The notes beneath the pieces are model-generated. The model was not told where the DNA came from and ran no database searches. It saw only the letters and a list, made by a program, of their open reading frames with translations. A stretch of 64,000 nt of DNA from Lysobacteraceae bacterium NML07-0707 (lineage in GTDB: Bacteria > Pseudomonadota > Gammaproteobacteria > Xanthomonadales > Xanthomonadaceae), in the NCBI GenBank assembly GCA_002798295.1, contig NWQT01000023.1, positions 1-64,000 on the forward strand, written 5' to 3'. Every line of letters begins with the position of its first letter. The first letter of the stretch is position 1. Positions 33,962 through 43,816 of this stretch are shown here, in pieces. The position numbers and the translations under genes were made by a program.

Positions 33962-35047
33962 TCAGGCGCTCTCCTGGGTGGTGAGGGCGAGGCGTTGTTG
34001 CAGGTCCTGGCGCATGCGGGTGATTTCGTTGCTGGCCTCAAGGCGTTGTGCCATGCCTTCGCGGTGGATTTGCCGGACTTCTTCCACGGTCTGGATAAGT
34101 TTTTCGTGCACGCTGCGCAGGGTGTCGATGTCGAGGATGCCGCGCTGGTTGGCACGGGCGGTTTCCACGGTGGTTTGCTGAATCAGTTCGGCATTGCGGC
34201 GCATCAGTGCGTTGCTGGCCTCATCGATGGCGCTGGCGAGCTGTGTGGCGCTTTTCTGGTCGGCGAGTGAAAGCTGGATGGCGAACTGGTTGCGCCACAT
34301 CGGCAGGGTGATATCGCGCACGGCGGAGAATTTTTCGATGAGCTGGATGGCATTGGCCTGAATCAGCCGGATCATCGGCAGCATTTGCTCATTGGCGTGC
34401 TGCAAAAGGTGCAGGTCGGACACGCGCTTGTCGAGCAGGCGGATGGCGCTGTCGAGCTCGCCGCGGCGGATGCGCGATTCGGGGTCTTCTGCGCTGGCAA
34501 GTGCGGCCAGTTCCTGTTCCAGCTCGGCCAGGCGTGCGCGTCCGGCGGCGACATGGATGCCCAGCTCACGGTGCTCATCGCGCACGATCTGGTGCATCTG
34601 CTCGTACTCGCGAACGCGCTGGCTCTGCCGTGCCTGGGTCTGGCCGACATCGTGCATCAGCCGGTCAATCTGGCTATTGGTGCTGCTGTATTTCTGCACC
34701 AGCTCCTCGCGGCCGGCCTTGAACTTGTCAAGCAGCGGGCCAATGATCGGCACCTTGGAGCGGTTGGCGAAGGCGCCCAGGTCAAGGTTGCGGGCGATTT
34801 TCACCACTTCGCCAAGTTTTTCGCCGCTCTCGTCCAGGTCGGAATTGCGCACCTTGTCCAGAAGTTGCGTGGAAAAGCCGCTGCTGCGGCGGCTGGCTTC
34901 GCTGCCATAGCGCTGCAAATTGGTCGGGCTCAAATCCTGCAAGGGCTTGGCGGCTTCGGCAATGCGCGGCAGGTCGGCTTCGGTCAGCCCCAGTGATTTC
35001 AGCGTCTGGCTGTCGGGCAGGGCGGCGAGTGCGTTTTCCGGGTTCAT
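33962..35047 (-). CDS. TelA/KlaA-family protein (toxic anion resistance family)
   Basis: The 361-residue, largely helical cytoplasmic protein matches the TelA family, linked to tellurite and envelope-active agents though without a known biochemical activity. Typical segments are FANRSKVPIIGPLLDKFKAG, LLDKRVSDLHLLQHANEQM and ITLPMWRNQFAIQLSLADQ. It is the last gene of the eight-gene block, overlaps the preceding coiled-coil gene by ATGA, and is 77 bases before accA. Tellurite resistance itself is not implied, since the neighbours point to membrane stress. Confidence 0.88.
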   Translation of the reverse strand: MNPENALAALPDSQTLKSLGLTEADLPRIAEAAKPLQDLSPTNLQRYGSEASRRSSGFSTQLLDKVRNSDLDESGEKLGEVVKIARNLDLGAFANRSKVPIIGPLLDKFKAGREELVQKYSSTNSQIDRLMHDVGQTQARQSQRVREYEQMHQIVRDEHRELGIHVAAGRARLAELEQELAALASAEDPESRIRRGELDSAIRLLDKRVSDLHLLQHANEQMLPMIRLIQANAIQLIEKFSAVRDITLPMWRNQFAIQLSLADQKSATQLASAIDEASNALMRRNAELIQQTTVETARANQRGILDIDTLRSVHEKLIQTVEEVRQIHREGMAQRLEASNEITRMRQDLQQRLALTTQESA

Positions 35048-35691
35048 GATGTCTCCGCGTCTTCGGGATGGAGTTGGGGTTTGAGGTCGGCCAGTGCGCG
35101 CAGGGTGTTGCAGGCATGCCGGTAGGCTTGTTGCTGCTGCACGCTGGCATTGACCGCATCGGTTTGCGCCAGTACCGACAATAACCCCTGGCGCAGGGTG
35201 GGGAAAGCCTCGCCGAGAATGGCGTGCTGGTCATGGATGAGCGCAAGCTGCTGGCTGCTCATTTCCAGCAGCAGGCGCATTTGTGCAAGGCGCTGCTCTG
35301 CCTGTGCGCGGCTTGGGTGGCCAGCAAGGTTTTGGCCTGCGGCCTGTAGCCGGGTGAGCAGGTTGGAGAGCCTGTCCTCATGCCGGGCGAGGGTGTCGCC
35401 ATAGTGCTGCCATTGCGCCTCCAGGGTATCGAGCCGGTGCTTGAGCAGTGGCGCTTGCTGGCGCAGCTCGCGGGCGCGCAGGCCGGTGTCGATGTCACGG
35501 CCAAGGAGCCGTCCCAGCCAGCCGACACGGCGCTTGATGGCGGCGTTGTCGGCGGCGATGAAGGCCAGGTGGATGTCGTCAAACAGCACCACGATATGCG
35601 GCAAGGGCGAGCCTTCGGCCAACAGCCCGGCCAGCGCCGCCTGCGCATCGCGGGCTTCATCCAGCAGCGGGGTTAGCCCGGTGGCACTCAT
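35044..35691 (-). CDS. Coiled-coil protein linking the giant ATPase and TelA genes
   Basis: The 215-residue protein overlaps both neighbours by four bases (ATGA at each end), so it is translationally coupled. It is hydrophilic and mostly helical, with heptad-like stretches around residues 75-165. It has a VVLFDDIHLAFIAADNAAIKRR segment (read without gaps) and no signal peptide or membrane helix. Its position next to TelA recalls XpaC-type partners of TelA, but I cannot confirm that family from sequence. A structural partner of TelA or the ATPase is the best guess. Confidence 0.6.
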   Translation of the reverse strand: MSATGLTPLLDEARDAQAALAGLLAEGSPLPHIVVLFDDIHLAFIAADNAAIKRRVGWLGRLLGRDIDTGLRARELRQQAPLLKHRLDTLEAQWQHYGDTLARHEDRLSNLLTRLQAAGQNLAGHPSRAQAEQRLAQMRLLLEMSSQQLALIHDQHAILGEAFPTLRQGLLSVLAQTDAVNASVQQQQAYRHACNTLRALADLKPQLHPEDAETS

Positions 35692-38600
35692 GCCGGGTCG
35701 GAGGCTTCGGGCCTGTCCGCTGGCGGATGCAGGAAATCAACCTGCTCCAGCTCGCGGTCGAGCTTTTCCAGCGCTGGAGGTTTGGGCTTGCGCGCGCGCG
35801 CACTGCCGGCGGCCTTTTCTGCCACCACGCTCCCTTGTGCAAAGCTGCTGCGCAGTGCATCGGCCAGATGCAGCAGGGCTTGGTTGAGGCGCGCCTGCTC
35901 GGCGCGCGATTCGGCGACGCTGGCAAGCAATGGGGTGATGTGTTCGGCCAGTTGCTTGCCGATATCGGCCGCGCCATCGTTTTGCGGGACGCGCTCGGCG
36001 CGGGCGATGTTTTCAAGGCCGGCGACAATGGCATCCCAGGGCGCAGTGTCTGGCGGCGCCTTGGGGGCTGCCGGGCGCAGGTGCTGCAAGCCGCTGGCGA
36101 TATCGGCAAGCTGTGCCACCATGCGGCCGCCGACATCGGCATCCTCGGCACCCATCGCCTTGTTGCGCAGGAAGTCGGCCTTGATTTGCGCCCAGCGCGC
36201 GGCCTCCCCGGCATCGAGCGTGCCGCGCAGCTCGCCGAGCTTCAGCAGGTTTTCCTCAGCGCCGGTGGTCAGCAGCTGCGCCTCGCCCAGATAGTGGTCG
36301 GAGATGAGCTGCTGCAATTCGGCCTGGTTCATCACCGGGGCGATTTTTTCCGCCAGCTTGTTCATGTTGCGGTAGCTGCCTTGCAGCTTGAAGGCCGGTT
36401 CGCTGCGGTATTTGTCGGCCTGTGCGGCGCTGGCAATGTATTGCTGGTTGACGCGGTAAATCACCTGGCGCACTGCCATCAGCTTTTGCAGGGTGCTGAT
36501 AATTTCGTTGATTTCCGCCGCGCTGTAGGCATGCGACAGGGTGCTGGTGCTGACTTCCTTGCCGGCGGCCTTGTCCATCAGGGTGTACAGGTCGGCCATG
36601 TCGCGGGTGGCGAGCGGGGCGAGCACCGGATTGGAGGTCAGGCTGTTTTCGATATAGCTCGACAGGAAGGCCTCTTCCATGCCGCCCAGCACATCGCCGA
36701 GGTTGTAGATGTCGGCGCGGTTGGCCAGCATGTCGGGGATTTTGAACACCTCGCCAGACTCGGTATAGGGGTTGCCGGCCATCACCACCGCGAACTTGCG
36801 CCCGCGCATGTCATAGGTCTTGGTGCGACCCTGCCAGACGCCTTCGATGCGCCGGGTGCCGTCGGTGAGCGAGATGAATTTCTGCAGGAACTCCGGGTGG
36901 GTGTGCTGGATGTCATCGACATACAGCATTACGTTATTGCCCATTTCCAGCGCCAGATTGAGCTTTTCCAGCTCCTGCCGGGCGGTGGCATCCGGCGCCT
37001 GCGCCGGGTCCAGCGAGCGCACTTCATGCCCCAGCGCCGGGCCATTGATTTTCATGAACACAAGACCCAGGCGGTTGGCGACATATTCCATCAGGGTGGT
37101 CTTGCCGTAGCCGGGGGGCGAAATCATCATCAAAAGCCCCATCAGGTCACTGCGCTTGCCCTGGCCTGCGGCGCCCATCTGCTTGGCAAGGTTGTCGCCG
37201 ATGATCGGCAGGTAGATATCGTTGATCAGCCGGTTGCGCACGAACGAAGTCAGGGGACGCGCCTGATATTCGGATAGCCGCAGGGCATCGCGTTCGCGCT
37301 GCATCACTTCCTGGCGCAGCTTCTGGAAGGCGTGGAAAGCCGGGACAAAGTGGTTGCGGTGATGCGCAAGGCGCTGCTGGAACTCGTCGATGGCAAGTAC
37401 AAGCCCGCCATCGACAATGCGCGGATGCTCGCCCAACAGGCCGCTGATGCGGGTTTCCAGCGTCGGCGCCTGGGTGTTGTGCGGCAGTTTGTCGCCAATC
37501 AGCCGCAGCATTGCCGCCTCGGGGGCAAAACGCGCCAGCGCGGCGTACTCATCCTGGCGGGTCAGGGCATTGAACCAGTCTAGGCTCTGCGCCCAGGCAT
37601 CGGCCAGATTTGCCGGCTGGGTGTTGTCGGCCAGCCCGGCCGCTTGCAGTTGCTGGGTCAGGGCGGCGCGCAGCTGTTCGGCTTGCTGGGCAAAACGCGG
37701 ATGCAGGGTATCGCTGCCCATTTCATCCGTCAGCCATAGTGCGGCGGCGCGCGCGTCTTCGGCACTGTGGGCGATATGTTCAGCCTCCAGCAGGGCTGCC
37801 ACGGCGCTGGCAAGCGCGGCATGGGCAGATTCCAGCGCGTCGCGCTGTCCGAGGATGCGCCACATTGCCTGAGCTTGGCGCAGGCGCTCGCGCCAATAGG
37901 CCTGCTTCTCCTCTTGCGCCTGCCAGAACAATGCGCCCAGGGCACGGGCGCGTGGCGGATGCAGCAGGCTGCCGGCATTGCGGTACAGCGGCAAAAGTGC
38001 GGCCAGAATCAGCGCCGCATCGTGGTCATGGATGCCTTTTTCGTAGCCTTCCTTGTAACGGGGGGCGGCAAAACGGGCGATCAGCGCGGCAAGTTCCGCC
38101 GGGTCGGCGCTGGCCTGTTGCAGCGTTGCCATGTCGAGATTTTCCTGCCCCAGTTGCGCCGCTTGCAGGATTTGTGCGGCCAGATATTCGCCGCGATAGA
38201 CATCGGCTGATTCCGAATCCAGCGTTACATCCCAGAATGCGCGCAATTCATCCAGTGCCGTATCGTGCAGCGGCTGCATGTAATCGGTGCCGGTCAGATG
38301 CACGGCCAGATGGTCGCCGCGTGGTAGCAGGGTCAAGTCCAGCGGCTGGGTGTTGACATTGAAACGGTGCTTGCCCATGCGAATGGTGGTGCCGCCGTCC
38401 TCGAACAATTCGGTCTTGTCGCGCAATACCCGCACTGCTTGGTCGCGGGCGGCCTTGAGGCGCGCGTCGATATCGTCGGCCTTGACCGTATCGTGCAGCT
38501 CGCGCAGTCGCTCGGACAGTTCGCGCAGTTTTTGAATCAGCGGGTCGCTGGCGAAAAAGGCATTCAGCTCGTCGGCATGGTTGAAGCGTGCGGTGCGCTT

Positions 38601-40970
38601 GCCAAGCCCTTCCAGAATACGGTTGGCGGCATCCTGCAACGATTGCGCACGGCGCTGGCGCTCATCCAACAGGGTTTGCTTGTGCGCCTCGAAGCTGTCC
38701 AGAATCTCCTCGCGCTTGGCCAGGATGTCGCTGAGAAACGCCTCGTGTTCACCGAACTGGCCTTCCAGTTCTTCCAGCTGCACCAAGAGCCGCGCCAGTT
38801 GCTCGTCGGCGCGTTCGGGGGTGTTGGCCATGCCGAGCGCGCTGGCGATGCTTTGCCCGAACAGGGCGAACTGTGCGCCGAACTGCGCCACCGCCTCGCT
38901 GGAGCCCAGCTGTTTGCGCCGCTGCTCGGCGCGCGCGCGCGCTTGATTGAGCCGCGCATACAGACCGGAAATGGCTTCCACCACCCGCGTGGTTTGCGTG
39001 GCGTCCTCCATCTTCAGCCCGGTCATCAGCGCCGAGAGCATGTCAAGGTCGGCGCTCATCGCGCTCATCGCCGCGACTTGCTCGCCCAAGGCGCGTGCGG
39101 TTTCGCATTTTTGCGCGGCCTCATCTAGTTGTTGCAGGCGCTCGACAAACGGCAGCAATGCTTTTTCACCTGCCAGAAATGCGCCGGTGGCAGCACCGAT
39201 GCGGCTGTGCGCTTCTTGCAGGGCGGCGGACATTTCGTCGATGTGTGCGGTGTCGATATAGCGGTACTCACGCAGAGTGAGCAGATGCCCGCGCTGTGCG
39301 GTGATGGCGTTCAGCGCTTCGACAAACGATTCGACATGGCTCCAGGAATCCGGTTGCAGGCGGCCAAGGATGCGCCGCTGCTCGGCAATGGCTTCGCGCA
39401 TCGCGGTATCGGATTGCTGGCGGATGCTTTCGACTTTCTCGAACTCGTCCAGTACCGCCTCGCCGGTGCTGCTGATTTCATGCAGGAGACTAGCAAGGCC
39501 GTGGCATTGCGCATCGTCCAGCCAGTGATGCTGATCGAACAGGCGCCGGGTTTGTTCGGTCAAGAGCAGATAGCGCTGCGCGGAGACTTCCGGCGTGCCG
39601 ATTTCACGCGCCAGGTCATACAGATTGGAAATGCCGCGCACCAGTTCCGCATTGCCCAGCCGCCCCATGAAGGTATTGCCCGGCGGCGTGGCTGCGGCGA
39701 ATTCGTCACTGGCAAACGGTGTTTGCCAGACCTGCATCTGGTGTACCCGAGTGGGGTCGTCGGTTTCGGCATGGAACAGCACCATGCGGCCATCGGGCAG
39801 ACGCGCATAGCCATGCGCAAATACCGGGTTTTGCAGGCTGCGCTGAATCATGTTGTAAACAAACAGCGCGGCCAGTCCGCTTTGCGGTTCATAGAAGATG
39901 TACAACACGTCCTCGCCATTGGGCGAACGGATCGCGCGTTTGAACTGCATCCCCTGCATCGCCGCATCAAAGGCTTTGTAATCGCCGTTTTGCAGATAGG
40001 AGCCGCCGGGAAAAATGATGCCGTGGTCTTCGGGCAACTGCACGCAGGCCTGGGTGATGGCATCCATGCGCGTGACCTTGCCGGTCAAGGTGTTGTAAAT
40101 CAGCCCGCGCCATTGGGTCTCGCGGTAGGGCAGCACTTTCAGCAGGATTAGCGCGCCGACGCGGGCGAACTCGATGCGGGCATCGTCGATTGATTGGGTG
40201 GCATCGTCCACTGGCTCGGAATAGATGCCGCTGCCGGTTTCGGTATTGTTTTCCACCTTGATGGTGAGGTCGCCGCCGCTGGTGTTGACGAACAGCGTGT
40301 CGAGGATGTTGAGGTGCGGAAAGCGACCACTGACTTCCAGATCGCGTCCGGCGCGGATCCATTCAAAATCGAATGCCGCAGGCAGCCCCAAGTCGCGTTC
40401 GCCACGAGCGTCGATGTAGCCAATCTCGCCGCTTGCGGCAATCGACCAGCGGAATACGCGCATGTCGGTGATTTTCTCGCCAATCTGGAACGCCGCCAGC
40501 AGCTTGCCGTCGCGCACCACCAGTTGCAGCAGGCGGGCATGTTTGTAGTAGCTGTAAAGCTCCTCGAAATCGCGCATGAACGTCGGGTCGGCAAGAAAGC
40601 TGCCGGCCATGTCCACTGGCTCGACATCGAAGCCTTCCGCCACTTCCACCAGACGGTACAGGCCAAACACGTCTTGCAGCGTGGTCTTGTTTTTCAGCCC
40701 CAAAAACACGTTGAAGCCAAACAGCAGCAAATCACCGACCTGCACGATGTCGCGGCCAACGCAGTTGTTTTCGGTGCGGATGCGGAAGCGCCCGACCAAT
40801 GCCATGCGGCTGTCGCCAAACTCGGCCAAGCGCTCGCGGTTCAGCGTGTCGGCGGTTTGCCTAAGGCGCTCGCCCAGCGCATCCAGACGCTTTTTCAGTA
40901 CCTCGTAAGCGCCGCCTTCGGCCACGGCCTTGTCAACGGAAGAAACGGTTTCGGTTTGGGCTTGGGTCAT
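35688..40970 (-). CDS. Giant AAA+ ATPase with N-terminal DUF3686-like region (1760 aa)
   Basis: The protein begins with a beta-rich ~450-residue region resembling DUF3686 (GRDIVQVGDLLLFGFNVFLG), a family labelled DNA repair ATPase in databases without clear experiments. Long coiled-coil segments follow (about residues 480-860), then a helical middle and a C-terminal AAA+ module. Walker A is SPPGYGKTTLMEY with Lys near 1290. Walker B is NVMLYVDDIQHTHPEF near 1350, and a sensor region has VVMAGNPYTESGEVFKIPDM. There is no signal peptide or membrane helix. It is coupled to the next gene by ATGA. A remodelling ATPase acting on the operon's PspA or TelA partners is an inference. Confidence 0.75.
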   Translation of the reverse strand: MTQAQTETVSSVDKAVAEGGAYEVLKKRLDALGERLRQTADTLNRERLAEFGDSRMALVGRFRIRTENNCVGRDIVQVGDLLLFGFNVFLGLKNKTTLQDVFGLYRLVEVAEGFDVEPVDMAGSFLADPTFMRDFEELYSYYKHARLLQLVVRDGKLLAAFQIGEKITDMRVFRWSIAASGEIGYIDARGERDLGLPAAFDFEWIRAGRDLEVSGRFPHLNILDTLFVNTSGGDLTIKVENNTETGSGIYSEPVDDATQSIDDARIEFARVGALILLKVLPYRETQWRGLIYNTLTGKVTRMDAITQACVQLPEDHGIIFPGGSYLQNGDYKAFDAAMQGMQFKRAIRSPNGEDVLYIFYEPQSGLAALFVYNMIQRSLQNPVFAHGYARLPDGRMVLFHAETDDPTRVHQMQVWQTPFASDEFAAATPPGNTFMGRLGNAELVRGISNLYDLAREIGTPEVSAQRYLLLTEQTRRLFDQHHWLDDAQCHGLASLLHEISSTGEAVLDEFEKVESIRQQSDTAMREAIAEQRRILGRLQPDSWSHVESFVEALNAITAQRGHLLTLREYRYIDTAHIDEMSAALQEAHSRIGAATGAFLAGEKALLPFVERLQQLDEAAQKCETARALGEQVAAMSAMSADLDMLSALMTGLKMEDATQTTRVVEAISGLYARLNQARARAEQRRKQLGSSEAVAQFGAQFALFGQSIASALGMANTPERADEQLARLLVQLEELEGQFGEHEAFLSDILAKREEILDSFEAHKQTLLDERQRRAQSLQDAANRILEGLGKRTARFNHADELNAFFASDPLIQKLRELSERLRELHDTVKADDIDARLKAARDQAVRVLRDKTELFEDGGTTIRMGKHRFNVNTQPLDLTLLPRGDHLAVHLTGTDYMQPLHDTALDELRAFWDVTLDSESADVYRGEYLAAQILQAAQLGQENLDMATLQQASADPAELAALIARFAAPRYKEGYEKGIHDHDAALILAALLPLYRNAGSLLHPPRARALGALFWQAQEEKQAYWRERLRQAQAMWRILGQRDALESAHAALASAVAALLEAEHIAHSAEDARAAALWLTDEMGSDTLHPRFAQQAEQLRAALTQQLQAAGLADNTQPANLADAWAQSLDWFNALTRQDEYAALARFAPEAAMLRLIGDKLPHNTQAPTLETRISGLLGEHPRIVDGGLVLAIDEFQQRLAHHRNHFVPAFHAFQKLRQEVMQRERDALRLSEYQARPLTSFVRNRLINDIYLPIIGDNLAKQMGAAGQGKRSDLMGLLMMISPPGYGKTTLMEYVANRLGLVFMKINGPALGHEVRSLDPAQAPDATARQELEKLNLALEMGNNVMLYVDDIQHTHPEFLQKFISLTDGTRRIEGVWQGRTKTYDMRGRKFAVVMAGNPYTESGEVFKIPDMLANRADIYNLGDVLGGMEEAFLSSYIENSLTSNPVLAPLATRDMADLYTLMDKAAGKEVSTSTLSHAYSAAEINEIISTLQKLMAVRQVIYRVNQQYIASAAQADKYRSEPAFKLQGSYRNMNKLAEKIAPVMNQAELQQLISDHYLGEAQLLTTGAEENLLKLGELRGTLDAGEAARWAQIKADFLRNKAMGAEDADVGGRMVAQLADIASGLQHLRPAAPKAPPDTAPWDAIVAGLENIARAERVPQNDGAADIGKQLAEHITPLLASVAESRAEQARLNQALLHLADALRSSFAQGSVVAEKAAGSARARKPKPPALEKLDRELEQVDFLHPPADRPEASDPA

Positions 40971-41000
40971 GGCAGAAGGTCAGGGAAGGGGGGGCAGTGG

Positions 41001-41708
41001 TTAGAACTTGTAAGTGATTTGTTCGCCGTTTAGGGCAATAAGTTTTTTCGAGACGAGGTGCTGGATGACTGCGTTGATTTGCGTGTCAGAAATATTTTTC
41101 TGGCACATGGCTGAAATATGATTTTTGAGCGCTGCTCTCTTGCTGGGACGAGCACGGGCAGCTGATTTCTTCAAAGTGTCCAACACTTTGTTGAAATAGA
41201 CAGGGATGTTGTCGGATGCAGACGCTGTTGTGGGGATAGTGGCAGCAGATACGGCAACAGAAGGACTCGTGGGCTCGATTAATGAGCCTTTGCGTTGGCA
41301 TTCCAGACCCTTGATATTCAGATACTTCAGCAGCGGGTCAAAGCCCTTGTCATTTGAAAGTACCGTGCAGATGGTGTCCGGGTTGCGTTCAAGGCGCCTG
41401 CCAAGTTCACAGGCAATGAAAAAATCCAAGGCATTTGGACCAGAGCCCGGGATGCGCTGGAAGCGGAATTGGGTAGAGCCCAGCCGCTGGGCAAGCAGGG
41501 CAAGTTCCAGAGGTACGCTTTGTTGCCTTGAGCCAACAAAAACGATGACTTCCGCATCCTTGTCCAGTCCTCGCAAGCTGGCTGCAGGCAGATTTTCCAA
41601 ATCCACCAGAACCAGCTGTGCTCGGCGCGGTTGATGGGCTGGCAGCATCGAGGCGGTGGAAGCCGCCTCGACAGGAGGAATTGAATGAAACGCAGTGAGT
41701 TCAACCAT
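41001..41708 (-). CDS. PIN-like (nuclease-fold) protein
   Basis: The 235-residue protein has the acidic residues of a PIN-like or NYN domain: Asp36 and Glu38 in LVLVDLENLP, Asp95 in GPNALDFFIACELGRR, and Asp120/Asp124 in LSNDKGFDPLLKYL. Its C-terminal ~60 residues form a small helical, possibly winged-helix, domain (LKNHISAMCQKNISDTQINA). It is likely a metal-dependent RNase or a degenerate relative. Composition is clearly more A/T-rich than its neighbours. Unlike the other block genes it is not overlapped, with gaps of 119 and 30 bases, and it has its own AAAGGAG site. This suggests later insertion into the block. Confidence 0.7.
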   Translation of the reverse strand: MVELTAFHSIPPVEAASTASMLPAHQPRRAQLVLVDLENLPAASLRGLDKDAEVIVFVGSRQQSVPLELALLAQRLGSTQFRFQRIPGSGPNALDFFIACELGRRLERNPDTICTVLSNDKGFDPLLKYLNIKGLECQRKGSLIEPTSPSVAVSAATIPTTASASDNIPVYFNKVLDTLKKSAARARPSKRAALKNHISAMCQKNISDTQINAVIQHLVSKKLIALNGEQITYKF

Positions 41709-41827
41709 GACTGACTCCTTTAGTTATGCTGGATAAGGAATTGCTCCGGTTTTGAGGCGGTAGGGGCGTCTTTGCCCATCGTTCAATTCATCCTAGTTAG
41801 GCAGGGATGCCCATTAGGGTTAGAGCA

Positions 41828-43771
41828 TCAGGCGTTTTCACCGTGGGGCAAGGCAGCAGCATCGCTCTGCACCTTCACGCCCAGATATTTCTGCAACAAG
41901 TCCTGCACCAACGGGCTCTTGGCGGCAAAGCCTTCCACCGATTTACCCAGCGATACCGCACGCGAGAGTGCCTCGAACATGCCGCCTTCGCCGCCGACCA
42001 AGTCAATGCGGGCATTGCGCAGGGCGGTGGCGATGACCTCGGCGTTTTCGCGCGAGATTTCCTTGCCCGCCTCGATTTGCGCCAGTGCCTGCTCCAGACT
42101 GGTTTGCAGCGCCATGCGGTATTCCTCGTGGTTGCGTGCATCCGCGCTCATCTTGTCCATTGCGTCGAACTTGGCGGTCAGACCTTCAGCTTCGGCGGCC
42201 ATCTTGCGCGCAATCGCCTGCGCTTGGGCATCGCCCATGCGTGCGGTGCCTTCGGCTTCGGCCGTCAGGCGTTCGGTCAGCACGCGGGCATCGGCATGGC
42301 CTTGCTTGTAATTGGCCTCGGCCTTGGCTTCGATGACGCGCGCTTCTGCCGCACCGATTTTTTCAATCGCATTGGCGCTGGCTTCCTGCACCAAGGCTTC
42401 GGCAAGGCCGGGGGCGGCGCGTTCTGCCTTGACGCCTTCGGCCAAGGCTTTCTTGGCTTCGGCCTGGCGGCTGGAGGCATCGAACTCGGCCTGTGCCAGC
42501 GTGGTCATTTCCAGCGCACGGTGCTTGGCCGCGGTTTCGGCAGCTTCTGCGGCCTTGATTTCGCGCACCAAGGCTTCTTGTGCGGCGGCTTCAGCCTCCA
42601 GCACGCGCACTTGCTTGGCGCGGTCGGCGGCGGAGACTTCGCGCACTTCGTTGATGCGTTCTTCTTCCATCGCCACGGTCTTGTCGATGGCGATGCGCTC
42701 ACGGGTGATGTTGGCCACATCCATCACGCCTTGTTCCACGGCCTTGTCGCGCTCGACCTGTTGCAGCTTGACCTCGCGATCGGTGGTAACTGCTTCGATG
42801 CGGGTGGCACGGGTAACGCGCTCGGCTTCGATACCGACCGCACGGCGGCGGTTCTGCTCGGCCACTTCCACTTGGCGTTGCATTTCTTGGTCACGAATCT
42901 GGATTTTTTCTTCCGTTTCAAGACGCGCCTGCTCGGCCAGAAGGCGCTGTTCTTCCTTGACCTTTTCGGTTTCAGCCGCTTCGCGCGCCTGGATGGTTTC
43001 GATTTCGCGCTTCTGCCGTGCCTCGGCTTCGGCCTGCTGGCGCTCCAGTGCCAGCGTGGCTTCGCGGGTTTCCACATTCTTCTTGGTGATGGCCAGATGC
43101 TCGTTCTGCGCCAGCTCGTTGGTGATGATGTTCTGCGCGGCGGTCAGCTCGGTAATCTTGCGGATGCCTTCGGAGTCGAGGATGTTGTGCGGGTCGAGCA
43201 GATGCTTGGGCGTTTGCTCCAGATAGTCGATGGCCACGTCTTCGAGCACATAGCCGTTCAGGTCCTTGCCGATGACCTTGATGATTTCATCGCGGAATTC
43301 CTCGCGCTTTTCAAACAGCTCGATGAACTCGAATTTCTTGCCCACGGTTTTCAGCGCCTCGGAGAACTTGGCATTGAACAGCTCGTCCACGGCATTGCGG
43401 TCGGAGGCGCGATCCACGCCCACCGCCTTGGCGACCTTCAGCACGTCCTCGGTGGTTTCATTGACGCGCAGGTAATAGGCCACGGTGATGTCGGCGCGCA
43501 TATTGTCGCGGCAAATCAGCCCCTCCTTGCCACGGCGATCCACCTGCAGGGTGATCAGGCTGATGCGCATCACCTCGGCCTTGTACAGCACCGGAATGAT
43601 GAGCGCGCCGGTGAAATGCACCTTGGGCTTGGCGCTCATGTCATTGACAATCAGGGCGGTGCCCTGTTCGACCTTGACATAGAACATCTTGAATACGACG
43701 ACGATGGCGAACAGGAAAACGATCAGTCCGACAGCGCCGAGCGCGAAGGGGATCAGGTTTTGCAGCGTCAT
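41828..43771 (-). CDS. Flotillin-family membrane scaffold protein (YqiK-like)
   Basis: The 647-residue protein has one N-terminal membrane segment (IPFALGAVGLIVFLFAIVVVF), then an SPFH/band 7 domain (VNDMSAKPKVHFTGALIIPV, VAYYLRVNETTEDVLKVAK). A very long alanine/glutamate coiled coil typical of flotillins covers residues 230-560. Flotillins organise membrane microdomains. With the upstream YqiJ-like gene it reproduces the yqiJ-yqiK pair of enterobacteria. A GGAG site lies seven bases before the ATG. Confidence 0.92.
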   Translation of the reverse strand: MTLQNLIPFALGAVGLIVFLFAIVVVFKMFYVKVEQGTALIVNDMSAKPKVHFTGALIIPVLYKAEVMRISLITLQVDRRGKEGLICRDNMRADITVAYYLRVNETTEDVLKVAKAVGVDRASDRNAVDELFNAKFSEALKTVGKKFEFIELFEKREEFRDEIIKVIGKDLNGYVLEDVAIDYLEQTPKHLLDPHNILDSEGIRKITELTAAQNIITNELAQNEHLAITKKNVETREATLALERQQAEAEARQKREIETIQAREAAETEKVKEEQRLLAEQARLETEEKIQIRDQEMQRQVEVAEQNRRRAVGIEAERVTRATRIEAVTTDREVKLQQVERDKAVEQGVMDVANITRERIAIDKTVAMEEERINEVREVSAADRAKQVRVLEAEAAAQEALVREIKAAEAAETAAKHRALEMTTLAQAEFDASSRQAEAKKALAEGVKAERAAPGLAEALVQEASANAIEKIGAAEARVIEAKAEANYKQGHADARVLTERLTAEAEGTARMGDAQAQAIARKMAAEAEGLTAKFDAMDKMSADARNHEEYRMALQTSLEQALAQIEAGKEISRENAEVIATALRNARIDLVGGEGGMFEALSRAVSLGKSVEGFAAKSPLVQDLLQKYLGVKVQSDAAALPHGENA

Positions 43772-43816
43772 GAGATGACTCCGTGGTGGTGTGGCGTGGA
43801 TGGATGAATGAATGGC

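Noticed and set aside
33962-35047. Reading the TelA-family gene as evidence of tellurite resistance
   Set aside because: No terZABCDE genes are present, and the neighbours are membrane scaffold and PspA genes, so the resistance label is not supported.
35727-37277. 516-codon plus-strand frame inside the giant ATPase gene
   Set aside because: It is antisense to a coherent AAA+ protein with clear Walker motifs, and its translation shows no domain or signal.
41649-41714. Plus-strand hairpin (CGAGGCGG/CCGCCTCG) followed by AGGAGG and a nine-codon ORF starting at 41685, resembling a leader peptide
   Set aside because: It lies within and antisense to the first codons of the PIN-like gene and leads to no plus-strand gene, so chance is the simplest explanation.
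41807-43807. 666-codon plus-strand frame opposite the flotillin gene
   Set aside because: The repetitive phenylalanine/glycine/histidine translation is the complement of the Ala/Glu coiled coil and has no ribosome site.
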